NCBI GenBank assembly: GCA_035236585.1
Contig: CP141139.1
Span: 17,562,990-17,626,989, forward strand
Direction of reading: 5' to 3'
Length of the DNA: 64,000 bases
Source: Warburgia ugandensis
Lineage: Eukaryota > Streptophyta > Magnoliopsida > Canellales > Canellaceae
Below the pieces are notes generated by a model. It saw only the letters and a program-made list of their open reading frames with translations. It had not been told where the DNA came from and made no database searches. Numbering within the stretch: position 1 is the stretch's first letter; each line of letters begins with the position of its first letter. Shown one piece after another: positions 38,501-50,030 of this stretch. The translations under genes were made by a program, and so were the position numbers.

Positions 38501-39023
38501 ATGGTTTGACATTACTCACAGCCCAGTTATGAGGAGAATAACTTATAATCAAGTTTCATCCATGAAAGATTAAGGGGTAATAGGATCACACATACTAAGG
38601 TCTTGTGAATTATTTTGTGATTTGGAAGAAGAGACTTGGGGACCGGAGTCAGAAATGCGAGAAAAGTACCTCGAAATCTTTTGACTGTATATATCGTAGA
38701 ATTTCGAGGGAGAAATTCCCCTAAGGGGGTAAGAATGTAATGACTCTATTTTTTGTAATGTTGAAATCCCATGTTGGTAATGAACAGTTCACTTTTTGAG
38801 ATAAGGGTATTTTGGTCATTTCACTGTTCACCTTGACCCAGAAATTTGGTCCTTAGAATGGTACCCTTAGGTGTATCTCGAAAAAAGGAATCCAACAAGA
38901 CCAGAATTACCCAAAACGGAGTTAAAATGAGCAAGTTATGGCCCTTTGAAGTTCAACGGCAAAATTATAATTTAATTTAAAAACGAATTTGGCCTAAGAA
39001 AACAGGGACCTATTTTGATACGG

Positions 39024-41667
39024 TGTAATGACCCCAATTTTTGTAATATTAAAATTCCATGAAAAGTTCAGTTTTGAAGATAAGGGCATTTTAGTCATTT
39101 CACTATTCACCTTGACTGAACCCAGGAATTTGGTCCTAAAAATGTTGCCATTAGATGCGTCTCGAAAAAAGAAATCCAACGAGACCAAAATCACCCAAAA
39201 CGGAGTTAAAATGAGCAAGATATGGCCCTTTGAAGTTCAGGGGCAAAATTGTAAATTTTACAAAAAAATGGTTTAACCTGCAAAACACAGGGGCCCGTTT
39301 TGATACGAGCACCCCTTCTTCTTCAACCTCTAGAGGGTTCTAGAACGGCGGTGATTGGAGGAGAAATCATCGCCATTCTAGAGGTTTCTCCACCGCCATT
39401 CAAAGGCGGTGAGAGCCCCCTCCAGAACCCTCTCTTAGCTTTACAAATAGAGCTCTTGGGCGCCTCTAATGGAAGCCCAAAACGTTGAAGAAAAACCGTT
39501 GAGGAGCAGTGACCAAGAGGAGATAACGTGGAGAGAAAACCAGCCACGAAGCAGGTATGCCCAAAAACTCCCCAAACCCATCTCACCCATAGTCCTAGGC
39601 TCAGTTTCCCTAGGTTTTTGCATGAAAATCCATGGGGAATAGGCCTCTAGGGAGTCACCAAGGACCCTGGGACGTCCCCAGGGCTGCACTGGTTCCTCAG
39701 GGATGAACCAGAGCATCCCAAGGACGCCCCGGTCCCCCAACAACTGAAACGCCCCAGACGGACGAGACGCGTCGAACGCGTCTGAGAGGAAACCAACAGG
39801 CGCGTTCGTAGACGCGCCCGCTAAAGAGGAAGACGGGCGGAAAGTATCGCGCGTCTGCAGACGCACTCGCTGAGGCGCACGCCACAGACGCGCAGTGCGC
39901 TAGCACTGTGGGTTCTTTTCATTCCTTAAGGAAGCCAGGGCGCACAATGCAGTCGCGCAGCGCCTTAGCATTCCGTTTTTTTCATTTTTAAGACTCTATG
40001 TACATACGACACTAAAACGCTTATAACTTGAGATCTAGAGCTCCGATTGAGGCGCCGCAAAAGGCGTTGTGTCCGTGTCAATAGCACGGACACATATAAA
40101 CTATAAAATCCCTGATCAAGACCCAATCAAAGGTGGGCATGACCCTTAGAATGGGATGGTAGCGTGTGGCCACTAGAACATTGGAAAACTGAGGATACCA
40201 AGGCCCAATTAGGACCTTAGGACACCCATAGGCATAGGGATGGACACCTAATGCCTAAGTAATAAGACCAAGTACTCTAAAACCCATAAAAGATAGGCCA
40301 AACTAACCTTGATTCCCCAAACCATGATCAGGAGCGTCCGAGGACAAAAGGGTTAGCGCGACCTAGCCAAGTAGGTGCTCTATCACAATTAGATTCTTTT
40401 AAAAGAACTATTATTGTTTTGAGAACATATGTTTTAAATATATGACTTGATTTGCATGACTTAATTCAGCATGCATGATAAATGCTTTGTACATAGCCGT
40501 GTTTTGAAATGATTGCATATACATTATGCACATATATGTTTTGCAAACAAGTGCATACACTGCATGATTTAAGTACTTGCAAAGATTGCATGTCTTTGAG
40601 GGTTGCCAAAAGACGCTGGAGTGCCGAGGGCCAGGCAGTTGTGAGGGACCCAAAGAGGACAAGTTTTAAAAAAGAGGTTTTGGCTTATTTAATCTTATGT
40701 GATTTGGGCAAGTAAGCCCGTGGGTGCTATGCCGAGGGGTCTGGGTTGGCCACCCGGCCTCTACAACTATTAGGTGGATGGGTACAACGCCCAAAAAGAG
40801 GCAAGTCCCTACGTCACTGCATGTGGTACAGGGGGCTACCACTGGTGTCACGGCACTGGGTCGACGTGTCATAGGCCCCATGGAGGCTATGACCGAGTGT
40901 CCTCAGGTACCCGGGGACCACACAGTGAGGAGGTCGTGGGCATAGTGGACCCTATGGTTTGATGATTTATGTGCATTGCATATGGCATGATATGAGGTTG
41001 GTCGACCATACCATACTAGAGATCCATGAGTTGGATTCCATGAAGCATTTTATGCATATCATGATGTTATGATATATATGTATATGATACTTTCGATTTT
41101 GGATTATATGATCCTTTAAGTCGTTAGTATTTTAGTTTGACAATGGATTTTGATATTGATATTGAACTTGAGAATTCAGACATGCACATGTTTTGGAAAG
41201 TGCATATGATTTTAAAACATCGCATGCATTATAAAACTAGTAGTGATAGACTCCTACTGAGTATAGTATCTACTCACCCTATCCTTAACATTTTTCAGGA
41301 TAATTCCATCTACGAGTAGAGGGCATCTATATTAGTGCTACAGGCAAGTGAATCAAAAAGGAAACAATCATATATGTAAGTAAACTCTCTACCCTTTGGA
41401 CATGTATTTAATTACAGTTGAAATTTGTGTCTTTGTATTTGGAAAGACCTGGGGAAAAATAATTATGATTTCTAAAGTTTTTCAAAAAACTACTTTGGTT
41501 GTTGTGAAGACAAATGACACTCGGGGTTTTCAAAAATGAGTTTAAAACTAAAGGTTTTCTGCTGCATTGCATGGTTTTTATAGAATGGTTTTCAAATAGG
41601 GATGCATCCCGCCTTAGGAAATTAGGTATTGCATTTAAAAATGCATGAGAAAACTCGGGTCATCACA
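39024..41667 (+). mobile_element. Solo LTR (2.64 kb) nested in the second LTR of the array
   Basis: Starts TGTAATGACCCCAATT, ends GGGTCATCACA and is flanked by the 5-bp duplication TACGG (39019-39023 and 41668-41672). Its first 480 bp or so are homologous to the array LTRs, including the GAGCTCTTGGGCGCCTCTAA block. The rest is unique and GC-rich around 39,700-39,960. No protein domain is seen. Confidence 0.92.
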
Positions 41668-43843
41668 TACGGGCACCCCCTTCTTCCCAAACATATTGGA
41701 GGTTTCTAGAATGGCAGTGTGCAGGGGAGAAACCACAGCCATTCTAGACGTTTCTCCACCGCCATTCCATGGAGGTAGAAACCCCCTCCAGAACCCTCTT
41801 CAAGCTCTACAAATAGAGCTCTTGGGCCCCTCCAATGGCAGCCCAAAACTCTGGGAAAAACCCATCTGGGAGCAGTGTGCAAGAGGAGTTCTGGGCTGTT
41901 GATAAAGGGATGGTGGTCTCTCATGATAACAACATGTTTTCCCCTACAAGGGAAGAACAAAGCCGTGACTGCTGGCAGTGTATGGGAGCCGTTAGTGGAA
42001 AGCGGATAATATTGTTACTATGGGCAGACCCCGGTCGTTACAGTTGGTATCAGAGCACGGTTTGATGTTACTCACAGCCCAGTTATGAGGAGAATAACTT
42101 ATAATCAAGTTTCATCCATAAAAGATTAAGGGATAATAGGATAACACATACTAAGGTCTTGTGAATTATTTTGTGATTTGGAAGAAGAGACTTGGGAACC
42201 GGAGTCAAAAATGCAAGAAAAGTACCCCGAGATCTTTTGACTGTATATATCATAGAATTTCGAGGGCGAAATTCCCCTAAGGTGGTAAGAATGTAATGAC
42301 TCCATTTTTGGTAATCTTAAAATCCCATGTTGGTAATGAATAGCTCACTTTTTGAGATAAGGGTATTTTGGTCATTTCACTGTTCACCCTGACTAGACCC
42401 AGAAATTTGGTCCTTAGAATGGTACCCTTAGGTGCGTCTTAGAAAAAGGAATCTAATAAGACCAAAATTACCCAAAACGGAGTTAAAATGAGCAAGTTGT
42501 GGCCTTTGAAGTTCAAGGGCAAAATTGTAATTTAATTTAAAAACGAATTTGGCCTAAGAAAACAGGGACCTGTTTTGATACGAGCACCCCCCTTCTTTCG
42601 AAACATACTGGAGGTTTCTAGAATGGCGGTGTGCAAGGGAGAAACCATAGCCATTCTGGACGTTTCTCCACCACCATTCCATGGTGGTAGAAACCCCCTC
42701 CAAAACCCTCTTCAAGCTCTATAAATAGAGCTCTTGGGCGCCTCCAATGGCAGCCCAAAACCCTGGGAAAAACCCATCTGGGAGTAGTGTGCAAGAGGAG
42801 TTTTGGGCTGTTGATAAAGGGATGGTGATCTCTCATTATAACAACGCGTTTTCCCCTACAGGGGAAGAACAAAGCTGTGACTACTGGCGGTGTATAGGTG
42901 CCGTTAGTGGAAAGCGGACAATATTGTTACTATAGGCAGACCCCGGTCGTTACAGTTGGTATCAGAGCACGGTTTGACGTTACTCACAGCCCAGTTATGA
43001 GGAGAATAACTTATAATCAAGTTTCATCCATAAAAGATTAAGGGGTAATAGGATAACACATACTAAGGTCTTGTGAATTATTTTGTGATTTGGAAGAAGA
43101 GACTTGGGAACCGGAGTCAGAAATGCGAGAAAAGTACCCCAAGATCTTTTGACTGTATATATCGTAGAATGTTGAGTGAGAAATTCCCCTAAGGGGTAAG
43201 AATGTAATGACTCCATTTTTTGTAATCTTGAAATCCCATGTTGGTAATGAACAGTTCACTTTTTGAGATAAGGGTATTTTGGTCATTTCACTGTTCACCC
43301 TGACTAGACCCAGAAATTTGGTCCTTAGAATGGTACCCTTAGGTGCGTCTCAGAAAAAGGAATCTAACAAGACCAGAATTACCTAAAACGGAGTTAAAAT
43401 GAGCAAGTTATGGCCCTTTGAAGTTCAAGGGCAAAATTATAATTTAATTTAAAAACAAATTTGGCCTGAGAAAACATGGACCCGTTTTGATACGGGCACC
43501 CCCCTTCTTCTCAAACATACTGGAGGTTTCTAGAATGGGGATGTGCAGGGGAGAAACCACCGCCATTCTATGGCAGTAGAAACCCCCTCCAGAACCCTCT
43601 TCAAGCTTTATAAATAGAGCTCTTGGGCGCCTCCAATGGCAGTCCAAAACCCTGGGAAAAACCCATCTGGGAGTAGTGTGTAAGAGGAGTTTTGGGCTGT
43701 TGATAAAGGGATGGTGGTCTCTCATGATAACAATGCGTTTTCCCCTACAGGGGAAGAACAAAGCCATGATTGCTCGCGATGTATGGGCGCTGTCAGTGGA
43801 AAGCGGACAATATTGTTACTATGGACAAACCCCGATCGTTACA

Positions 43844-44440
43844 AATGAAAAGTGAAATGACTACGACTAGAAAAGTGAAAAGTTAATAATCATGCAATCA
43901 TGAATCATGCATGCAAGGGACAACATTCATCTGCAGATCATAGTTGTAGCTTACAACCATGCAGGTAAAGAATATTATTAACCTTAACCCTATCTTTGTG
44001 AGATGTACTATAATAAGAGTGTTATATAACAAAAATAGGGCAGAAAATGGCCACATAGAAATTCCAAGAGCAGAACCAGGTTACCTGAACCTCCTTCCAT
44101 TGCCTCTTATCATTTTTCTTATATTTGTCTTCTTCTTCAGTTCTTCTCTCCCCTATCTCCCTCTCCTTATTCTTCTTCTTACTTGAGGTGTAGTAGGCAC
44201 TTAGGTAGCGGTCGATTTCTGAGTTTCTCTCTTGCTCTCACTCTCTAGTCTATCTCTTCTTCTTCTTCTTCTCTCTCCTTAGTTGGCTAGCATGGTTTCA
44301 CTCTCCCTCTCTCTGCTTCTTCTTCTTACTCTTATGTTGGGGTTTTTGTTGTGGTTTTGTTTGAGGTAGGTTTTGGAGTTTGGACTTTGAAGAAATTTCA
44401 GGAGGGAGTGAAAGACGGGAAAAAGGTTTATAAAGAAAAA
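43844..44440 (-). promoter_or_regulatory. 5' leader region of the outer Transposase_24/ULP1 gene
   Basis: On the minus strand this stretch is purine-rich (GAAGAAGAAG runs). It includes an exon-like end GGAAGGAGGTTCAG|GTAACC near 44090. It continues into the segment that matches the inner gene just 5' of its ATG (AGTCATTT...CATTTGTGAAG). Confidence 0.45.
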
Positions 44441-44444
44441 GAAA

Positions 44445-44795
44445 TATAGGACAGCTATAAGAGTATAGTCCTATATTACCTAAACAATAAAGGATCGTTC
44501 TATGAAACTCGTCCTATATTACAATTATTACAAAAGAAATATAGGACAGTTATAAATAAACAATCCTTTATTGGTAATCTTCATATGACGGTTTAAAAAT
44601 AATCATCCTATAACTAACAAACATCAAATTCACAATATAGGACAGTTAATAAATAATCGTCCTATACTTATCCAAAATATAAGACCATTATTACATACAC
44701 ATCTTATATGTGTAGAATATAAAGGACGATTTTGTATTAACTGTCCTATAGTTTCTAAATATAGGATGGTTATTAGATAACCATCCTATATACAT
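44445..44795. repeat. Palindrome array 2
   Basis: Degenerate hairpins of the ATAGGACAGTTATAAATA ... ATCGTCCTATA type, upstream of the outer Transposase_24 gene. Confidence 0.88.
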
Positions 44796-45373
44796 CTTAA
44801 GTATCAATGCAATTTAGCAATGTTGCTGTTATCTATATCACATTTATGAAATATGAATGGCATGGAATTCAATTCCATTTGTAGTTGGCTATATATGTAG
44901 ATGTACAATGATACATACAGACAGTATATTCATATATTTCTAAAAGTAGACATGCACATGTCAATACATAGTGAATTGAAGCCTCAGAGTCAGAGTCTTA
45001 GTCTCAAACTCTGTCACTCTCAATCTCAATGTATTTAATGTTTAGAGATTTGATTACATATGTACATAGATAATTTGAATTTGGCTTTCCTCTTGAAGTT
45101 TCATCTTATTAGAACCGTTTGATCTTAAGTTATAAACTATAAAGTGTAACATTATTATATCTCAGGTCAATAGGTCAAACTTATTACTAATGTCCAAATT
45201 TGATAATTGTTACATTCATCATAAACATTTTGTGAAGACAATGACATTATTTATGTAAGACCTAAAATTGATAATTGTTAGCAACTAAAGGCGAAGTATC
45301 ATAGTGCAAACTCTGTAGACTGTCAACAGTAGCCAGTAGTGCACAGTGAAATTGATATTACTTAAGCCTTAAA
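44796..45373. other. Spacer of the outer element, left of the inner insertion
   Basis: AT-rich sequence without coding signal. It ends with GCCTTAAA, the left target-site copy of the inner element (45366-45373). Confidence 0.5.
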
Positions 45374-45590
45374 TAGGGGTGGCAATTCAGGTTGGCGGGT
45401 CATGTTCGTGGTGACACGAACACGACACGATTAATAGTCGTGTCAAAAACCTATGACTCGTACATGACCCGGTTCTTAAAAAAATGACACGACACGACTT
45501 GTGTAACATAATTATTGACTGAGTCGTGTTGGATACACGACACGAAATGACACGACACGATATAAAATGACTCAATTTTCCTATTACGAC
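45374..45590. repeat. hAT-side terminus of the inner element
   Basis: TAGGGGTGGCAATTCAGGTT followed by dense GACACGACACGA motifs. The reversed right end of the outer element (61670-62038) is closely similar. Confidence 0.8.
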
Positions 45591-45641
45591 TTGGTAAAAA
45601 AACTGCTCCCAAATGAATGGAGCCAACCCAACCACAAAACA

Positions 45642-46022
45642 TAGGACAGTTATTTTACAACTGTCCTATAAAACATAACATATAGGACGGTTATCCCATA
45701 ACCGTCTTATATGTTATGGGTTTTATACTTTTATAGGACGGTTGTGAAATAACCATCCTATATGTTACGTTGTATAGGACGGTTATGCCATAACCGTCCT
45801 ATATGTTATGTTTTATAGGACGGTTATGTCATAATCGTCCTATAAAAGTATAAAACCCATAACATATAGGACAGTTATGGGATAACCGACCTATATGTTA
45901 TGTTTTATAGGACAGTTGTAAAATAATCATCCTAAATGTTACGCTTTATAGGACAGTTGTACGATAACCGTCTTATATGTTACGTGTTTTATAGGACAGT
46001 TATTTTTTAACTGTCCTATATA
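45642..46022. repeat. Palindrome array 3: nine consecutive hairpins
   Basis: Nine units of about 31 bp such as TATAGGACGGTTATGCCAT plus AACCGTCCTATA, separated by GTTATGTTTT-like spacers. The array also has a higher-order palindrome centred near 45,790 (TATGGGTTTTATACTTTTAT pairs with ATAAAAGTATAAAACCCATA). Confidence 0.95.
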
Positions 46023-46836
46023 TACTATAAATTTGTGACTGAACTTTTGATTATTACTGAACTGAATCTTTGATCACCTGAAGCAATGACAATGAGGTTC
46101 TAGAGCAGAAAATCAAAATTCAGAAATTGCAACTACTTGTTTCAAACTTTCAATGCTTGAGTTTAGCAGAATCAGCACAGTAGCACATTACACTTAAATT
46201 CAATCTAAATGCTTAACTTGAGTAAGCTGGAAGTGTCATCCTTGAAAGAACATGAACTTCATATTCGCGCCTTCTTGTGTAGGGTGTGAAGAGCCTCAGC
46301 CAGCAAAAGAGGCTAGCACGATCAATGAATGGAATTGTTGTGTTGTCGAGGACAAGGAGTAAGGATAGAGGACCTGACAATACACTTTTCAATAAATGGA
46401 AAGAATAGAAGAAGGCCAGATGGCATGGGTTTCAGCTATGAACAACTAAACTTTCAACCCAACCCCCACATAAATTGTTATGATGGAATTCATTTCTCCA
46501 ACTCCTTTCATGCTCATTGTCATTGGTCATTGCTCCATCCACTGATCCACATGACAAGCACATAGACAAACACTGAAAAGCATTACTAACTAGTATTGGT
46601 GAAAATTGAACTATACCAAATTACCAATAAAGTTTTTGTAATATTTTATTATTTTATTTAGAAGCAACATAGTTCTTTACACCACTCACATCACATGATA
46701 TGTAAAAGAGACTGAAATGAATCAAATAACCACAATAGTAGTAAATAAATAGGGATTAAGTAGCACATGAGTGAAATGTACTTCCATCAATGTATTAAAC
46801 ACAACAAATTAAAATAAGTTATGAAAATTATACAAA
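46023..46836. other. Inner-element segment of unknown content
   Basis: Between array 3 and the hAT transposase end. The frame at 46329-46565 resembles nothing I know. This segment and array 3 have no counterpart in the outer copy, so they may be an acquisition of the inner element or a loss from the outer. Confidence 0.4.
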
Positions 46837-49411
46837 TTAATAAAAATGAATTGATCCAGAGTCTTCAGTTAGTTGAGGTGATCCTTTTCCTGCACTGCTA
46901 CTTATGCTTACAATGTCCTCGACAAGCTCATCCATAGCAACTGTAATGGTAGAGTCTACAATTATATAGAATAAACACGCATTAGTCATTACTAAGCTCA
47001 TATAAAATATAATGTAAATATAGAATCATAAACTATTACCTTTCAATCCATATAGCTAATCTCTTACACAAATCAATGCTTGCACGGTATCTGGCTTTAA
47101 AGTAGATCTATATTGGTCAAAAACCCGACCACCAACACTAAAAGCAAACTTTGATGCAACTGTAGATATGGGAATGCTCAAGACATCACGAGCCATGGCA
47201 GCAAGTTTAGGATACCTAAAATCAACATTTGAATCAAATATAAATGTAAATAATATTATAAAAAATAGTGTTTGCATGAGATTATTAGTCAAACAACCTG
47301 TATTGATTGCCTTTTCAGAATGCAAGAATGTCTAGCTTTGACTCTTGCAATCTTGGTTCATCCAAATAAAACTCCAATTGTGATTTTTGCATATCCAAAG
47401 TACCTCCTTCACTTTCAAATGAATCAAATTCCTAATGCAAATGCAATTATATTATTCAACGAACTATATGACAATTCATAGTAAATTTTAATATACTAGT
47501 AGTAAGCAATGTATAATGAAAGATACAATTATAAATAAAATTACCTTCATGACATCTAAAACCTCTTGACTATATGACATGCTGTGTCTATCATTAGCAC
47601 CTCTAACCACTGGGGAAGATGAGGACATTGAGCAGGAGGAAGGAATAGGACAAATCTTAACCATATATTCATTGAAGAGAGAGAATAACTTTTCCCGAAC
47701 TTGAGCAAACTCCAAGCAGCCACTGTCAAACAATTTCTTGTACGAGAATTCCAAAAAGGAGAGCTTATATCGAGGATCCAACACACATGGAATTGCCAAA
47801 ATGGTGTTGAATTCAGACCAGTACTTTGAAATTTTGGGAAACATTTGGGTGGACGTACGCTTCATATAGTCATCATCACTTCTCATGTATTGTGTTAAAC
47901 TCAAATAAATTACAAATGCTACACGAAAGTAGAGATTTGTAGTGGGATACTTGGATTTAGAGAACATGCAGGTGGCATCATAAAAAACTACCAAAAACTT
48001 TGAAATTTTTGTAGCCTTTTCCCATTCATTGAAACAAGGACAATGCTTATAATTTGAGTCACTTAATTCTAAGTGACAAAATCCACAATGGTAACAGAGA
48101 GCACTTTCGAGCATCAAATAGGTTGAATTCCATCTTATAGGACAATCTTATCTTAAGCCCTTTTTTGTCTCAATTGACATATGATTCACACGCTCTAAAA
48201 AATTTTGTTTTCTACTTTGTGATGCTTTGACATACTTGATACTCTCTCTAATTTTTTGAATAGCATCATCAATTTCTTTCAAACCATCTTGCATAATTAA
48301 ATTCAAAACGTGACAACAACAACGTAGATGAAGGAACTCTCCACCACAAACAAGAGTGTTCCTGATGTTTAATTGATGCCTTAACAGCTCAACAAAAGAA
48401 TCATTAGTAGAAGCATTGTCTAAAGTGATTGAAAAAATCTTTTTCTCAATCCCCCATTCTACTAATAATGAGTATACCTTTTCTGCTAATGATATTCAAT
48501 TATGTGGAGGTGGTAGGAAACAAAAATTTAATATCCTCTTTTGTAAGACCCACTGACTATCTAGAAAATGTGCTGTGAGACTTATATAGCCATCAGTAAT
48601 ACAAGAAGTCCACAAATCAGATGTCAAACTTATCCTGCTAGGTGCTAACTCTAACATCTCTTTTATCTCTCCTTTTTCTCTTTTATACATTCTCAAAACA
48701 TCTGCTTTAATTGTATTTCTACTAATCAAGTGCAAATCTGCACGCAAATATTTCAGTAGAGTTCTAATTCCATCATACTCATCAAATTGGAAAGGCAAAT
48801 CATGTAGAACAGCTGTAGTTGCTACTAACTCACGATAAACTTCAGGATCAAACTTATTATCTGAAGCTGCACTTAGTGACATACCTTCCTGACTTTGAGA
48901 TAAAAGTAATTGACCTATATCACGAGAAGAGCTCTGTTGACAAGCCTTTATATGACATTTTAAGTTACCAGTATCAAATTTGCTATCGCAAATATATATT
49001 ACAAAGCACTTCTTGCATTTACACCTTTGCCTTCCATCCTCTGATAGAGGAAGGTGTTAAAAAAAATTCCAAACTGGAGACATTAGTTTCTTGTGCTTTT
49101 TACCTCTATTGGATTTTGAAATTAACTCCACATTCTCCAAATCAGCAAGCTCATCATCGTCGTTGTTGTGTTGCAGCATATTCAAGTTATTAGAAACATC
49201 AATGCTCCCAACTTATGCTTATATTGCAAAATGCAAATGACAAAAAAAAATTAGTTCACACTGACAGTAAACACTACACTACACCAACAATCAATTACTA
49301 ATAAGGGAAGGGAGTGAGAGTGAGGAATGAAAAAAGTCAAAATCATAATTTTATAAAGAAATAACAAACACATACCTGTGGTGCTGTAATAGGGGTGCTG
49401 CTACTCATCAT
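46837..49411 (-). pseudogene. hAT-family transposase, inner copy
   Basis: The probable first exon (49411-49376, MMSSSTPITAPQ) is followed by a BED-type zinc finger (SPVWNFF, RCKCKKC, HIKAC) and the catalytic region (ISLTSDLWTS, GYISLTAHFLDSQW, CCCHVLNLIMQDGL). VLDPRYKLSFLEF and the hAT C-terminal dimerisation motif (YPKLAAMARDVLSIPIST, VASKFAFSVGGRVFDQYRS) come next, ending at 46837. In-frame stops occur at 49057 (inside a possible 63-bp intron), near 48498 and near 48150. The protein would bind the element ends and catalyse excision if intact. It runs toward the left end of the inner element. Confidence 0.88.
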
Positions 49412-49582
49412 GTTAGAAGGGTTGAACTTGAAGAAGATATCTGGAGAGGAAAATCTGAAACAGATGTAAAATTGTAAATTTTAAAAGCAACTTGGGTTGG
49501 CTTGGATTGGGTTGGGTTGGGGATGGAGCCTTTAACCGATTCAGGCGATTCTATTCTGTATATATTTGATTGATGCTATTTA

Positions 49583-50030
49583 TATAAGGCGGTTCGATAA
49601 CAACAATCTTATAATATAACAAAAATTAAAAGACAGTTAATAACAATCGATATTACAGGACGGTTAATGAATAATTGTCCTATTTCAATAAAAATATAGG
49701 ATGGTTATGACGTAATAGTCCTATAATAAGAAAACCAAATAGGACGGACGGTTAACACATAACCGTCCTATATTTATCCAACATACTGATATAGGACAGT
49801 TATACATTAACCGTCCTATATTGTATAAATATAGGACGGTTATGCCCTAATCGTCCTATTTTTACGTAAGAATATATGATGGTTATGTACTAACCGTCCT
49901 ATTTTTATGTAAGAATATAGGACGGTTATGTACTAATCGTCCTATTTTACACATAAACATAGAGAACGGTTACAAATTAACCGTCCTATATATTTTGTAA
50001 ATATAAGACTGTTCTCATATAACCATCCTT
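49583..50030. repeat. Palindrome array 4
   Basis: Hairpins such as ATAGGACGGTTATGCCCTA then ATCGTCCTAT lie upstream of the inner hAT transposase, so they could be part of its promoter. Confidence 0.9.

Larger units (their letters stand above)
37847..43843 (+). mobile_element. Tandem array of a TRIM-like LTR element: four LTRs and three 249-bp interiors
   Basis: LTRs lie at 37847-38486, 38736-42042 (interrupted by 39024-41667), 42292-42954 and 43203-43843. Each begins TGTAATGACTCC-like and the first three end CGGTCGTTACA. Interiors (38487-38735, 42043-42291, 42955-43202) are 248-249 bp and hold only a primer-binding site (TGGTATCAGAGC) and a purine tract before the next LTR. The array is inserted 15 bp upstream of the ATG of the outer Transposase_24 gene. 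CAAAT is found at 37842-37846 and 43842-43846, the right copy overlapping the LTR's last CA. LTR open frames (for example 38279-38509) repeat in each copy and are not genes. Confidence 0.9.

Noticed and set aside
38279-38509. Open frame conserved in several places (also 41835 and 42747)
   Set aside because: It repeats only because the LTR repeats, has no start or domain support, and lies over the LTR end.
45642-46022. CRISPR-like repeat-spacer look of the palindrome array
   Set aside because: The context is plant nuclear DNA with transposases. The units are inverted repeats with degenerate spacers, not direct repeats with unique spacers.
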